Source of the DNA: Leeuwenhoekiella nanhaiensis
Lineage (GTDB): Bacteria > Bacteroidota > Bacteroidia > Flavobacteriales > Flavobacteriaceae
Direction of reading: 5' to 3'
DNA length: 64,000 nt
Assembly (NCBI RefSeq): GCF_002744755.1
Contig: NZ_KZ319289.1
Span: 248,001 to 312,000, forward strand
Shown here: piece after piece, positions 25,576 through 35,052 of the stretch
Layout of the letters: every line of letters starts with the position of its first letter
Numbering within the stretch: position 1 is the first letter of the stretch
Notes under the pieces: model-generated
The model's database searches: none
What the model was told of the DNA's origin: nothing
What the model saw: the letters and a program-made list of their open reading frames with translations, nothing else
Made by a program: the position numbers and the translations under genes

Positions 25576-25587
25576 TGACATAAATCA
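25576..25587. promoter_or_regulatory. FNR-like operator of the cco operon
   Basis: TGAC-ATAA-ATCA keeps the TGA-N6-TCA core of the other three sites with one asymmetric base. It lies about 50 bases before the ccoS start, a suitable place for an activator. Confidence 0.55.
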
Positions 25588-25599
25588 GCTTTTGGAAAT

Positions 25600-28005
25600 C
25601 TATTCGACTTCTTCGGGTTTTTTTATACTACTTCCGAAATAATAGGTGCATACTGTGGTAAAGGCCACGATGCTGATAGAGCTTAAAGGCATTAAAATCG
25701 CGGCGTAGACGGGTTTTAAGTTTCCGCTTACGGCCAGCGCAAGACCCACCACATTGTAAAGCAGGGAGAGCACAAAACTCCATTTGATGACGCGTTTACC
25801 AGTACGGGCGAGTTTCATAAAGGCAGGCAATTGTTCAAAACGCGAAGCATCCAAAATCCCGTCGCAGGCCGGGGAAAAGACATTCACATTTTCAGAAATG
25901 GCGATACCCACATCGCTTTGTGCTAAAGCGCCACTGTCGTTAAGTCCGTCACCTATCATCATCACCTTTTTCCCCTGTTGCTGCAGGCTTTTGATAAACT
26001 TCAGCTTGTCTTCGGGTTTTTGATTGAAATGCATCGCCACCGGAACATCGACCAGTCTGTTCAATTTGCTTTGCTCGCTGTCGTTATCGCCCGAAAGAAT
26101 AACGAGTTCGGCATTTTTGCTCAGTTCCCGAAACACCGATTTTAAAGCGCTGCGGTAGGTGCTTTGAAAAGTATAACAGCCTTTATAGCCGGTTTGCGTG
26201 GCGATGTGTACGCTGGTATGATTGTCTGCAAGCTGTTGTCTTTCGGGCGGAAGCGCATTGACAAAGGCATACGAACCCACACGGATTTCCTGTTTTTTAA
26301 GCGTGCCGGTGATCCCCAGTCCCGGTTCCTCTTCAAAATCATCAAGAACCTTGATTCTATAATCCTGAAACATGCTGTACAAACTGCGGCTCAGTGGATG
26401 GTTTGAAGCCCGGAGCGTACTGGTGAGCAGCGATTCTTCATGTTCGGTAAGACTCTCCCCACTGTAGCGTATGGCTTCTTTGGAAGCTGAGGTCAGCGTG
26501 CCTGTTTTGTCAAAAACCACCGTATCAATGGCCGCCAGTTGTTCTAAAACGCCGGCATCCTTTAAATAGAATTTGTGTTTACCCGTGATGCGCAGCAGAT
26601 TGCCCAGGGTAAAGGGAGCAGATAAGGCCAGGGCGCATGGGCAGGCGACAATGAGCACTGCAGTAAAGACATGGAGTATTTTTGAGGGGTCAACAAACCA
26701 CCAAAATAGGGACGAAGCCAGAGCAATCCCAAGGACGCCTAGGGTAAAGTGTTTGCTTATTTTGGTCGTGAGCGAGTCGAGTTCATTTTTTCGTTCCTTT
26801 TGAAAGACTTCGTTGCTCCACAATTGGGTGAGGTAACTTTGTTCGACGGCTTTGGTCACGCTGAGTTCGAGAATGCCGCCCTGTTGTTTTCCACCCGCAA
26901 AGACCGTGTCACCTGTTTTTTTGGATACGGGTTCGGCCTCACCCGTGACAAAACTGTAGTCGATAAGCCCATCTCCTTTAATCAGGATTCCGTCAACCGG
27001 GATGAGTTCGCCATTACGTATGAGTATGCGATCCTGTGGTTTGATCTCATAAACCGGAATCTGGCTTTCCCGTTGGGTTCCTTCGGTTTCCATACGGGTT
27101 ACCGCAATGGGGAAATAGGATTTATAGTCGCGCTCAAAGCTGAGGTAAGCGTAGGTTTTCTGCTGAAAAAACTTTCCGAGTAAAAGAAAGAAAACCAGCC
27201 CCGCCAGACTGTCAAAAAAGCCGGTGCCCGTGTTGGTTATCACCTCGTAACACGAACGCAGAAAAAGAACCAGAATCCCCAAAGTAATGGGAACGTCTAT
27301 ATTCAGCATACGCGAGCGCAGCGATTTAAAGGCCGAAATAAAATAATGCCGGGCTGAGTAAACCACCACCGGAATGGAGAATATCAACATCAAGGCTCTG
27401 AAAACGGGTTTATACCGGTCTAGCCAAAACTCTTCTACCTCAAAATATTCGGGGAAGGAGAGAAACATAATATTCCCAAAGGCAAAGCCGGCGATGCCCA
27501 GTTTGTAGATGAGTGAGCGGTCTTTTTTGCGCTCTTTTTTGTTGAAGTCTTCCAGCGAAATCACCGGTTCGTAACCCAGCATACACAGTAGTTCTACCAC
27601 TTCCTTAAGACTGATTTCTTCGGCATTGTAGGTGATACGAACGCGTTTCTCGGGGAAGTTCACCTGAGTGCTTTTGATAGCCGGGCGCAGTTTGCTCAGG
27701 TTTTCCAACACCCAGATGCAGGAGCTGCAATGTATGGCGGGTATGGTAAACGAGGCGATCTGCGTGGCCTGCTCGTCAAAGTCGAGCAGTTTGGCCTTGA
27801 TTTCCGGGTTGTCCAGATAATCAAACCGACCTTTGAAATCCTTTGGTGTTGTACCCGGACTTTTGTCCAGATCGTAATAATACGACAGGTTGTTTTCGTG
27901 CAGGATGTCGTAAACCGTTTTGCAGCCGTTGCAGCAAAAATACCTGCTGCGATGCGCCAGGGCGTGCTCCCCGCAGGAGTCGCCACAATGATAACATGAT
28001 TCCAT
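25600..28005 (-). CDS. ccoI: CcoI/FixI-type copper-exporting P-type ATPase
   Basis: A heavy-metal P1B ATPase that delivers copper for cbb3 oxidase assembly. In order: an N-terminal cysteine-rich zinc-ribbon-like segment (CYHCGDSCG, CCNGCKTVYD), an HMA domain with AIHCSSCIW, eight membrane segments, the transport motif CPC in IVACPCALALSAP, the phosphorylation motif DKTGTLT and the hinge GDGLNDSGAL. The CPC motif and the unusual N-terminus are those of the FixI/CcoI branch, not of CopA. It is transcribed divergently from the regulator gene, and the cco operon follows 74 bases downstream on the same strand. Confidence 0.94.
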   Translation of the reverse strand: MESCYHCGDSCGEHALAHRSRYFCCNGCKTVYDILHENNLSYYYDLDKSPGTTPKDFKGRFDYLDNPEIKAKLLDFDEQATQIASFTIPAIHCSSCIWVLENLSKLRPAIKSTQVNFPEKRVRITYNAEEISLKEVVELLCMLGYEPVISLEDFNKKERKKDRSLIYKLGIAGFAFGNIMFLSFPEYFEVEEFWLDRYKPVFRALMLIFSIPVVVYSARHYFISAFKSLRSRMLNIDVPITLGILVLFLRSCYEVITNTGTGFFDSLAGLVFFLLLGKFFQQKTYAYLSFERDYKSYFPIAVTRMETEGTQRESQIPVYEIKPQDRILIRNGELIPVDGILIKGDGLIDYSFVTGEAEPVSKKTGDTVFAGGKQQGGILELSVTKAVEQSYLTQLWSNEVFQKERKNELDSLTTKISKHFTLGVLGIALASSLFWWFVDPSKILHVFTAVLIVACPCALALSAPFTLGNLLRITGKHKFYLKDAGVLEQLAAIDTVVFDKTGTLTSASKEAIRYSGESLTEHEESLLTSTLRASNHPLSRSLYSMFQDYRIKVLDDFEEEPGLGITGTLKKQEIRVGSYAFVNALPPERQQLADNHTSVHIATQTGYKGCYTFQSTYRSALKSVFRELSKNAELVILSGDNDSEQSKLNRLVDVPVAMHFNQKPEDKLKFIKSLQQQGKKVMMIGDGLNDSGALAQSDVGIAISENVNVFSPACDGILDASRFEQLPAFMKLARTGKRVIKWSFVLSLLYNVVGLALAVSGNLKPVYAAILMPLSSISIVAFTTVCTYYFGSSIKKPEEVE

Positions 28006-28064
28006 TTGATTCTAATTTGCTAAATACCTGATACAAAGGACTCAAACCTGCCGCCCGAAAAAGA

Positions 28065-28076
28065 TGACTTTTGTCA
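28065..28076. promoter_or_regulatory. FNR-like operator between ccoI and the regulator gene
   Basis: TGAC-TTTT-GTCA is a perfect palindrome 60 bases before ccoI and 84 before the regulator. It can serve both divergent genes, allowing autoregulation. Confidence 0.6.
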
Positions 28077-28159
28077 GTTGCTTTCATTTTTTTTGAAAGT
28101 TTTTGATTTCAGCCTCCCAAAACCTTTTTTTTGGCTGTGCTCTTCGCTAATTTTGAACC

Positions 28160-28861
28160 ATGAACCCACACGAAGAGTCCCGTTGCGAGAACTGTATCAT
28201 CAGAGAACTGAATGCGCTCAGGTCCCTCAAAAAAGAGGAGTTGAAAGCCATTTCAGACTCCAAAGTGAGCCGCACGATTAAAAAAGGGGAATCTATTTTT
28301 AAGGAGGGCGAAAAGCTGAATGGCGTTTTTTGTGTGCGCGACGGAGTGTCCAAGCTTTCTAAGCTGAGCGAAAACGGGAAAGATCAGATTGTAAAGATCG
28401 CTTCTAAAGGAGAAGTGATGGGGCAGCGATCGCTTATCGCCGAAGAAGCCGCAAACCTCAGTGCAGTTGCCTTAAACGATATGCAGCTGTGTTTTATTCC
28501 GAAAGAAAATTTCACCGAAAGCCTCTCTAAAAATCCGGAGTTTATTCAGGCACTGCTGAAGAATATGGCTCACGAACTTAAAATGGCTGATGATGTCATC
28601 GTCAATATGGCGCAGAAAACCGTAAACCAGCGGGTCGCCGGGATTTTGCTCTACCTCGACACCCATTTTGGCACCGATGCAGATGGTTATCTAAGCCTGG
28701 TGCTGTCGCGAAATGATATTGCAGACGTGGTAGGCACCGCCACCGAATTGTGCATACGTACACTCACCAAATTTAAAAAGGAAGGCCTTATCGAAACCGA
28801 AGGCAAACGTATCAAAATCAGTGATCGCGAAGGTTTAGACCAATTGTGGGAAGGGGTATAA
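28160..28861 (+). CDS. fnr: Crp/Fnr-family regulator, candidate oxygen sensor
   Basis: A cyclic-nucleotide-binding-type beta barrel (about 15-130), a long dimer helix (about 130-150) and a winged helix whose recognition region is SRNDIADVVGTATELCIRTL. Cysteines sit at 9 and 12 (SRCENCI), 58 and 111. Cys111 in MQLCFIP is in the same setting as the E. coli FNR ligand Cys122 (MVCEIP). The N-terminus has two cysteines rather than three, so a [4Fe-4S] cluster would need Cys58 or another ligand. Its divergent position beside ccoI and the FNR-like palindromes nearby point to control of the cbb3 and hemN genes. Confidence 0.85.
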   Translation: MNPHEESRCENCIIRELNALRSLKKEELKAISDSKVSRTIKKGESIFKEGEKLNGVFCVRDGVSKLSKLSENGKDQIVKIASKGEVMGQRSLIAEEAANLSAVALNDMQLCFIPKENFTESLSKNPEFIQALLKNMAHELKMADDVIVNMAQKTVNQRVAGILLYLDTHFGTDADGYLSLVLSRNDIADVVGTATELCIRTLTKFKKEGLIETEGKRIKISDREGLDQLWEGV

Positions 28862-29193
28862 CAGATTTCCCGTCTATTCCAAATAAGTTCCCGATTCCTA
28901 ATAAATTTTTTCCGCTGAATTCCTAGTTCCGTTTTCAAGGCAATAGTGTTGTATAATTTAAATACCAAATCTGGTATAATACTACTTTTCTATCGTGGAA
29001 TTAGGTGCTAACTATTCACTTCAGGAATATCATTCTTCAATTATTTACCAAAAAATAAAGCGTATAAAAAACATTTAAGTGATGGTTCGTTGAGCTTTGA
29101 TTTACAGGTGAATGAACAATTTTCGAGAACCTCGTCGTAAGTGCATAAGCGTAAGTAGCGGGGAATTCCACGAACTTCTTTACTCTATTTTTA
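28862..29193. other. intergenic region before the TonB receptor gene
   Basis: No gene seen. It contains the operator-like palindrome ATACCA-AATC-TGGTAT at 28962-28977 of unknown meaning; the rest is AT-rich and featureless. Confidence 0.5.
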
Positions 29194-29224
29194 TTTGGAT
29201 TTAATCTAAATAAATATAAATTTG
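29194..29224 (+). promoter_or_regulatory. promoter of the TonB receptor gene
   Basis: TTTG (29194-29197), a 19-base spacer and TAAATTTG (29217-29224) match the Bacteroidota consensus closely. It fixes the receptor start at ATG 29243, because the TTG at 29222 is part of the -7 box. Confidence 0.75.
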
Positions 29225-29242
29225 TCCGCTCATAACCTAACG

Positions 29243-31651
29243 ATGAAGCAACAACTAACCTGTTTTTTTCTACTTTTTTGCTTTGCGGCAAGTGCGCAAT
29301 TTAACCTTAGCGGTGTGGTAAAAGATGCCAATGGCTATCTGGTGCCTCAGGCGCAGATTAAGCTCAGCGGTTCGGGGATTTCAAAGGAAACCCAAACAAA
29401 TGATGCAGCTGTTTACAGCTTCCGGGATTTGCCATCGGGCACGTATAACCTCGAGATTCTAAGCGGGGATTTTATTGGTTTTGATCAGGTTGTTGTTAAA
29501 AATGCTAACCTGCGACACGATATCCAGCTTGATAATGCTGGAGATTATGAGCTTGATGCAGTAGCCATACGTGCAGAATCCATTAAAACCAAAATGGAAA
29601 AGCAGGGCTTTGCGGTAAACGTGGTAAGTACCGAAGAAGCCGCCCAGCGCAACATTCAGACAAACGAACTTTTAAATACCACGGTTGGTGTAAAAATCAG
29701 GCAGAATGGCGGCTTGGGCTCTAATGTAGAATACAGCCTTAACGGATTATCAGGTAGTGCGGTACGCATTTTTATAGATGGCATTCCCATCTCCACTTTT
29801 GGTTCTGCATTCAATCTCAACAGCATACCGCCTTCTATGATTCAGCAAATTGAGGTGTATAAAGGGGTAGTGCCGGGGTATTTATCAGACGATGTCTTGG
29901 GTGGTGCCATCAATATTGTTTTAGATAAATCTGCCGGGACTAACCTGAATGCTTCGCTGTCTTATGGTTCGTTTAACACGTTTCAGGCCAGTGTAAATGG
30001 ACTCTACCGTTTTGATAAATCGGGTTTTACCGTTAAGGCTTCAGGCTTTCATAACTATTCAGATAACGATTATGAAGTAAGCGGCAGAAGTATAGTGGTT
30101 ACCGGGTTGGGAGGTGTACAAACCCCCATTACCGCGAGACGGTTTAATGATGCCTACCGTTCTACGGGCGGGATTGTACAAATGGGCTATACCGATGTAA
30201 GCTGGGCAGACCAGTTTTATGTAGGCTTTACCGGGTCTGATGACTACAAGGAAGTACAACACGGCGCCTTTATGACCATTATGCCTTACAAAGGAAGGTT
30301 TTATGAGTCTGATGTCGCGCTTGCAAACCTGAGCTACCAAAAAAGCGATTTGTTTGCTGACGGTCTTGACGTCACTGTTAACGGATATTACGGAAGGCGA
30401 AACCGTCAACTCAATGATACTGTAGCCGCGGCCTACAGTTGGAACGGGGAGCGCGCCATTGATTTTAGAGGTGATGAATACGAATACACCTGGGGTTCAC
30501 AGCAGGAAGGCGGCCCCACGCTTTTAAAGATAAGCCGTAACGTAGCATCGGTCCGGTCAGGGATTTCGTATGCCTTTAATGATGCTCATAAAGTTCTATT
30601 TAATCACGTTTACAGCAGTATTGACCGGGAAGATAGCGATGCCTTGCGACCCCTGCTAGAAAATATCTTTGTGGGCACACGGGATTTGCACAAGAACATC
30701 CTGTCTTTAACCTATGAAGTGAATGCCTTTAATGACCGGCTTAAAGCCAGTTTGTTTGGGAAATACTATCAGCAAAAAACGATAAGCAAAGATCCTGAGC
30801 TTGTCACCAATGATGCCGGAAACCGCGTCATCGTTGATGAGGTGGTAAGCAGTAATAAAAAATTTGAAGGCTATGGTTTTGCCGCATCTTATGGGATTAC
30901 CCCTAAGGTCTTTTTGCTGGCTTCGGCCGAAAAAGCCATTCGCCTTCCCAATGAGACCGAAATCTTTGGCAATGACGGCGATAATGTAGTGGCCAACTCC
31001 AGCATTAATCCCGAGCAGAGCAACAACTACAATCTGGGTTTCCGTCTGGGAGCATTCGATTTTAACCGCCATCAACTCACGTTGTCTGCTAATTTTTTCA
31101 CCCGAAACATCAAAGATCGCATAGGATTGCCAATCGAGACCTCGCTTAATGTAAACGATGAGTTGATCGTATATGTCAATCAAGGCAGCGGAACCTCAAA
31201 AGGCTTTGATGCGCAGTTGAATTACAGTTTCAACGACAAGCTCTCGGCCAACTTTAATATTTCAAAATTCGATTTAAAAATTGAAAATCGGGGCACCGAA
31301 GTAGCCGTGCCGAACACCCCCTTCTTAACGATGAATGGCAATCTGCGCTACTCCCTCAAAAACCTGTTTCAAAAACAGTCGCGGCTTGATTTATTCTATA
31401 CGCTCTATTATACCGATGAATTCTCTTACCTGGTTCCGCAGGGATCTAACACCGTGGGAGACGAATTTTTTAAAGTTCCTGAGCAATTGGCGCAGGACCT
31501 GGGTCTGAGCTATTTCTTTCCCGATAAACGCTTTGTGCTCAGTTTTGATGTCAAAAACATTTTTGACAGGCCGGTTTACGATAACCTGTCTGTGCAAAAA
31601 CCGGGAAGAGCCTTTTATTTAAAAATCAACTATTCAATCAATTCTTTTTAA
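29243..31651 (+). CDS. TonB-dependent outer-membrane receptor with carboxypeptidase-like N-domain
   Basis: An active importer across the outer membrane, powered by TonB. A signal peptide (MKQQLTCFFLLFCFAASAQ) precedes a carboxypeptidase-regulatory-like domain (about 20-100), a plug domain with NTTVGVKIRQNGGLGS and VEYSLNGLSGSAVRIFIDG, and a 22-strand barrel to the C-terminus (RAFYLKINYSINSF). The length of 802 residues is usual. The downstream DUF4374 lipoprotein suggests an iron or siderophore-type substrate, since that family often accompanies such receptors; the substrate itself is not encoded visibly. The promoter just upstream decides the start codon. Confidence 0.9.
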   Translation: MKQQLTCFFLLFCFAASAQFNLSGVVKDANGYLVPQAQIKLSGSGISKETQTNDAAVYSFRDLPSGTYNLEILSGDFIGFDQVVVKNANLRHDIQLDNAGDYELDAVAIRAESIKTKMEKQGFAVNVVSTEEAAQRNIQTNELLNTTVGVKIRQNGGLGSNVEYSLNGLSGSAVRIFIDGIPISTFGSAFNLNSIPPSMIQQIEVYKGVVPGYLSDDVLGGAINIVLDKSAGTNLNASLSYGSFNTFQASVNGLYRFDKSGFTVKASGFHNYSDNDYEVSGRSIVVTGLGGVQTPITARRFNDAYRSTGGIVQMGYTDVSWADQFYVGFTGSDDYKEVQHGAFMTIMPYKGRFYESDVALANLSYQKSDLFADGLDVTVNGYYGRRNRQLNDTVAAAYSWNGERAIDFRGDEYEYTWGSQQEGGPTLLKISRNVASVRSGISYAFNDAHKVLFNHVYSSIDREDSDALRPLLENIFVGTRDLHKNILSLTYEVNAFNDRLKASLFGKYYQQKTISKDPELVTNDAGNRVIVDEVVSSNKKFEGYGFAASYGITPKVFLLASAEKAIRLPNETEIFGNDGDNVVANSSINPEQSNNYNLGFRLGAFDFNRHQLTLSANFFTRNIKDRIGLPIETSLNVNDELIVYVNQGSGTSKGFDAQLNYSFNDKLSANFNISKFDLKIENRGTEVAVPNTPFLTMNGNLRYSLKNLFQKQSRLDLFYTLYYTDEFSYLVPQGSNTVGDEFFKVPEQLAQDLGLSYFFPDKRFVLSFDVKNIFDRPVYDNLSVQKPGRAFYLKINYSINSF

Positions 31652-31672
31652 ACTTTAAATACCAAACAAATC

Positions 31673-33037
31673 ATGAAACGAACATTTTTAAGCCTTAAAA
31701 CCCTTGCTTTCGCCGCAATAGGTTCCCTATTTCTGGCATCCTGCAGTACCGACGACGACAACGGGACAACTGTAATCACAGACCCTGACGATACAACCCG
31801 CTGGATTACCGTCGCTGCTGCCCGAATGGGCGACAACCCCGGCGATGGTAACGGAGGAACATTGATCTATGCGTTAAGTAGTCAGGATGCTAAAGATCCC
31901 ACAGTATCTATAGAGCCTTTTGAAAACGGCTTTATTGTCCCTTCAAATCGTACCGCACGATTGCAGGCTTCTGAAGATGGGTCTACGATTTTCAACATCA
32001 GCTATGCCGGTGATACGGGAGGAAATTATACCAAATATGAGGTTCTGGGTGGTCAGAATTTCGAGCAAACAGGATCGGCGATCAGTATAGCGCCTTATGT
32101 GGGTTCTGCTCCACGCTGGATTAAGCTATTTGATGGTGATAAAACCGGAGCTGCGGTTTATGTTTCTACCGAAAATCAATTTAATGATAACAACACGCCC
32201 GACGATGAAACCGATGATTTTTACGAGCGTACCGAAGCGACTATGGGAATTGTTACCTTAGATTTGGTAAACTCTCAGATCTTGGAATTTCAGGAGCATA
32301 GTGTGCCGCTTAGTGCCGAAGAGGAAGCTAAAGGCTATTACATCTCACGTATTGATATGCCCACGCTAAATGCTGCCGGCGATAAATTATACATCGGAGC
32401 CGGTTTAAGCAAAGTAGATCCTGAAACGGGAGAAACAGATGGAGACGGAGAAATTCTGGCTTCAAAATCAATAGTTCTCGATTATCCATCCTTAACCAAT
32501 CCTGAAGTGATCACTTCTGGTGTTGGCATCGGGAATACAAACGGCTACCGAAGCATCAATGCGTTTGAATACAATGGAGCCGTCTATCAGGCCAATCAGG
32601 GAGACCCGCAGGGTTCACACATTTTGAAAATTGGGGCAAATAATGAGTACGATGACTCCTATGTATTCAGTCTCGATGCCGCCTTGGGTGTTGAAGATGC
32701 TTACATCTTAGCCTGGAGACCGGCAGCTAATGGTAAGGCCGTTCTGGCTTACCGTCATGCGGGCTCAGCAGAAGGCGTAGCCGGAGCTCAGGGCTATTTC
32801 GCTTTGGTAGATTTAGAAGCCAAAACAGCTCAGAAAATCTCCGGGATTCCTTACGATCCTGATTTTTATCTATTCCAGTATCAGGGATTTGCCGTAGATG
32901 GAACTGACATCTACGTAACTCAGGCACCCGTTGGGAAAAATGGAAACATCTATGTGGTTGATACCGAAACCGGCGAAGTCACTAAAGGAGCAGAATTAGT
33001 CAATACAACAGGAAGCCATTTTATCGGTGCTTTCTAA
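31673..33037 (+). CDS. DUF4374-like surface lipoprotein
   Basis: A lipoprotein signal with FLASC near residue 24 is followed by an acidic spacer (STDDDNG) and a domain of about 400 residues that looks like a beta propeller, with recurring turns such as ADGTDIYVTQAPVGKNGNIY and GDKLYIGAGLSKVD. This resembles the DUF4374 family, found beside TonB receptors in Bacteroidota. It probably sits on the outer membrane and helps bind the substrate of the receptor encoded 21 bases upstream. A strong terminator follows, so the operon has two genes. Confidence 0.8.
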   Translation: MKRTFLSLKTLAFAAIGSLFLASCSTDDDNGTTVITDPDDTTRWITVAAARMGDNPGDGNGGTLIYALSSQDAKDPTVSIEPFENGFIVPSNRTARLQASEDGSTIFNISYAGDTGGNYTKYEVLGGQNFEQTGSAISIAPYVGSAPRWIKLFDGDKTGAAVYVSTENQFNDNNTPDDETDDFYERTEATMGIVTLDLVNSQILEFQEHSVPLSAEEEAKGYYISRIDMPTLNAAGDKLYIGAGLSKVDPETGETDGDGEILASKSIVLDYPSLTNPEVITSGVGIGNTNGYRSINAFEYNGAVYQANQGDPQGSHILKIGANNEYDDSYVFSLDAALGVEDAYILAWRPAANGKAVLAYRHAGSAEGVAGAQGYFALVDLEAKTAQKISGIPYDPDFYLFQYQGFAVDGTDIYVTQAPVGKNGNIYVVDTETGEVTKGAELVNTTGSHFIGAF

Positions 33038-33063
33038 GGCTCCAGGTGGTTTTATTAAACGAG

Positions 33064-33090
33064 AAAGCTCCCGGCCCGGGAGCTTTTTTT
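33064..33090. terminator. terminator between the DUF4374 and GH43 genes
   Basis: AAAGCTCCCG and CGGGAGCTTT form a perfect 10-bp stem around GCC, followed by a T run. The genes converge here and both could use it. Confidence 0.85.
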
Positions 33091-33117
33091 AGTTATAGAT
33101 ATGCTTAGGCAGAAGTA

Positions 33118-35043
33118 TCAATCCGGAATGGAAACCCCTTCGGTAGTCATTTGTACCCGCTTGATTGTTCCGTCTGCATTATATTCCAGTTTGTCTATAC
33201 AAACCGATCTGCTGTAGCTTCCGCCATCTGTCTGAATGCTGCCGTTGTGGTAGATAAAATACCAGTCGTTTTTAAATTCAATCGGGCTTTGATGGTTGGT
33301 ATTGCTGTTTCCGGCCACTTCATTTAAAATGCCTTTATACTCGTATGGACCATCTACCCGGTCTGCCATCGCGTAGGCGATTTTCTCGGGAAAACCAGTG
33401 GCGTAGGTTAGATAATACGTGCCGTTACGCTCGTGTACCCATGGCGCTTCAGTAAATTCAAAGCCTTCAAAATCTATTTTTTTGATTTCGCCATCAATCT
33501 CAATCATGTTGTCTTTCAGCTTTGCGTAATAACAAACCCCGTTGCCCCAAAAAATCCAGGGCTGATCGTCTTTGTCTATAAAAATCGCGGGGTCGATGCA
33601 GGTCCACGCGTGGCTTGAGGCGAAACAATCTTCATTAGTAAGAAGCGGCTTACCCAGAACGTCTTTGTAGGGTCCCTGAGGTTTATCGGCTACTGCGACG
33701 CCGATTCCATTCCAGTTGGTGCTGATGTACCAGTAGTATTTTCCGTTACGTTTAGCCAAGTGACCGGCATAGGCATCACCGCTGGTCGCCCACGGGAAAT
33801 CGGTGATCTGCATAGGAACGGGATGCTCAGTCCAGTTTTGCATATCGGTGGTTGAAAACACCAGCCAGTCTTTCATTTTATAACCTTTTTGACCGCCTTC
33901 ATAATCGTGGCCAGTAAATAACCATAAAGTATCGTTCTCCACCAGCGCTGCGGGGTCTGCCGTAAACTTATGCGTGATGATGGGATTACCGTTGGATCTG
34001 AATTTATAGGTACCGTCAGCTTCGGTCAATAGGGACTGCGGTACACCACCCCATTGGTTTTCCAGGCGTTTGGCTTCGGTTTTGGTTATGCTGATGACGC
34101 TTCCGTGACGCGGAAAAAAATCTTTGGTAAAGGATTCGGTCTCTTTGGTAAATTCAAACAAATCGGTACTGTGTTGAAACTCATACCTGCCGTTTGAATA
34201 CAGGTCGTACATCAGGAAGTATTCATCTGTCTCATTCAGCTTAAAGACCGAACTGCCCTCAACCACCGTGGGATCTTCTGCGTAGGCATCCAGATATTCA
34301 AAAGATTCGGTATACGGGCCCAGCAGTTTTTTGCTGGTAGCCTGTTTGATTCCGTTTTGGACTTCCTTTCCGTTTTCGTCTTTGGTATTTCCTTTATAAA
34401 ACAAGTGATACAGACCGTCTTTATAAATGATGTCGCCGTCAATCGCCCCGTCTTTGGCACTGTAGAGCAGCTTAGGCGTTGATTCAAAACCTGTAAAATC
34501 GTTGTTGGCATAGGCAGCGTAAAAGTCGAGCTTCAGGTTGTCGTAAGAGCGTACGGTAAAATACACGAGGTATTTGCCTTTTTTAGTGTCGTAAAAGGTT
34601 TGCGGCGCCCAGACCCATTTGGTGTTTTTAAACGATTTGGGATAGGTTTTTTCCAGATTGATGATCGAAGAGTCCCAGTTGATCAAATCGTCGGAATGTA
34701 GCAGTACAATACCCGGATTGGTTTCCCAGCCGTTTTTGACTGTGTACATATCGGTAGCGACCATATAAAAGCCGTCATTTTTCCCGCCTCGTAAAATATG
34801 CGGATCGCGTACCCCGCCGGTAGCGGAGATTTCAGCAGAAGACATGACGGGCTGGTTGTTGTTCAGTGCTTTCCAGTTTACCGCGTCGTCGCTAACGGCA
34901 AAGCGTATTTGCTCCTGTTTTTCGCCGGGGCCACGACCTTCAAAATAGGCAAAAAGATAGCCTTCCATGTTTTCCTGAGCGCTTAGGATTGCTGTTTGGG
35001 CGAAAAGCAGAGCGGTAAGAATAAATTTCAAAGATTTCATCAT
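33118..35043 (-). CDS. bimodular GH43-type glycoside hydrolase
   Basis: An exported carbohydrate-active enzyme with two beta-propeller modules in tandem. After a signal peptide (to about residue 22, LSAQE), the first module (about 25-330) shows GGVRDPHI, AIDGDIIY and AEDPTVVEGSSVF. The second (about 355-641) shows ADPAALVEND, WTCIDPAIF and FTEAPWVHER. These are the acidic triads expected for GH43 arabinosidases and xylosidases. Two GH43 modules in one chain suggest joint attack on arabinose- or xylose-decorated chains, but linkage specificity cannot be read by eye. It is encoded 9 bases downstream of a second GH43 gene. Confidence 0.87.
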   Translation of the reverse strand: MMKSLKFILTALLFAQTAILSAQENMEGYLFAYFEGRGPGEKQEQIRFAVSDDAVNWKALNNNQPVMSSAEISATGGVRDPHILRGGKNDGFYMVATDMYTVKNGWETNPGIVLLHSDDLINWDSSIINLEKTYPKSFKNTKWVWAPQTFYDTKKGKYLVYFTVRSYDNLKLDFYAAYANNDFTGFESTPKLLYSAKDGAIDGDIIYKDGLYHLFYKGNTKDENGKEVQNGIKQATSKKLLGPYTESFEYLDAYAEDPTVVEGSSVFKLNETDEYFLMYDLYSNGRYEFQHSTDLFEFTKETESFTKDFFPRHGSVISITKTEAKRLENQWGGVPQSLLTEADGTYKFRSNGNPIITHKFTADPAALVENDTLWLFTGHDYEGGQKGYKMKDWLVFSTTDMQNWTEHPVPMQITDFPWATSGDAYAGHLAKRNGKYYWYISTNWNGIGVAVADKPQGPYKDVLGKPLLTNEDCFASSHAWTCIDPAIFIDKDDQPWIFWGNGVCYYAKLKDNMIEIDGEIKKIDFEGFEFTEAPWVHERNGTYYLTYATGFPEKIAYAMADRVDGPYEYKGILNEVAGNSNTNHQSPIEFKNDWYFIYHNGSIQTDGGSYSRSVCIDKLEYNADGTIKRVQMTTEGVSIPD

Positions 35044-35052
35044 TATGCGGTA

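Noticed and set aside
28687-29291. Minus-strand frames over the regulator end and the TonB receptor promoter
   Set aside because: One is a mirror of the regulator coding sequence; the other crosses a clear promoter and the receptor signal peptide.
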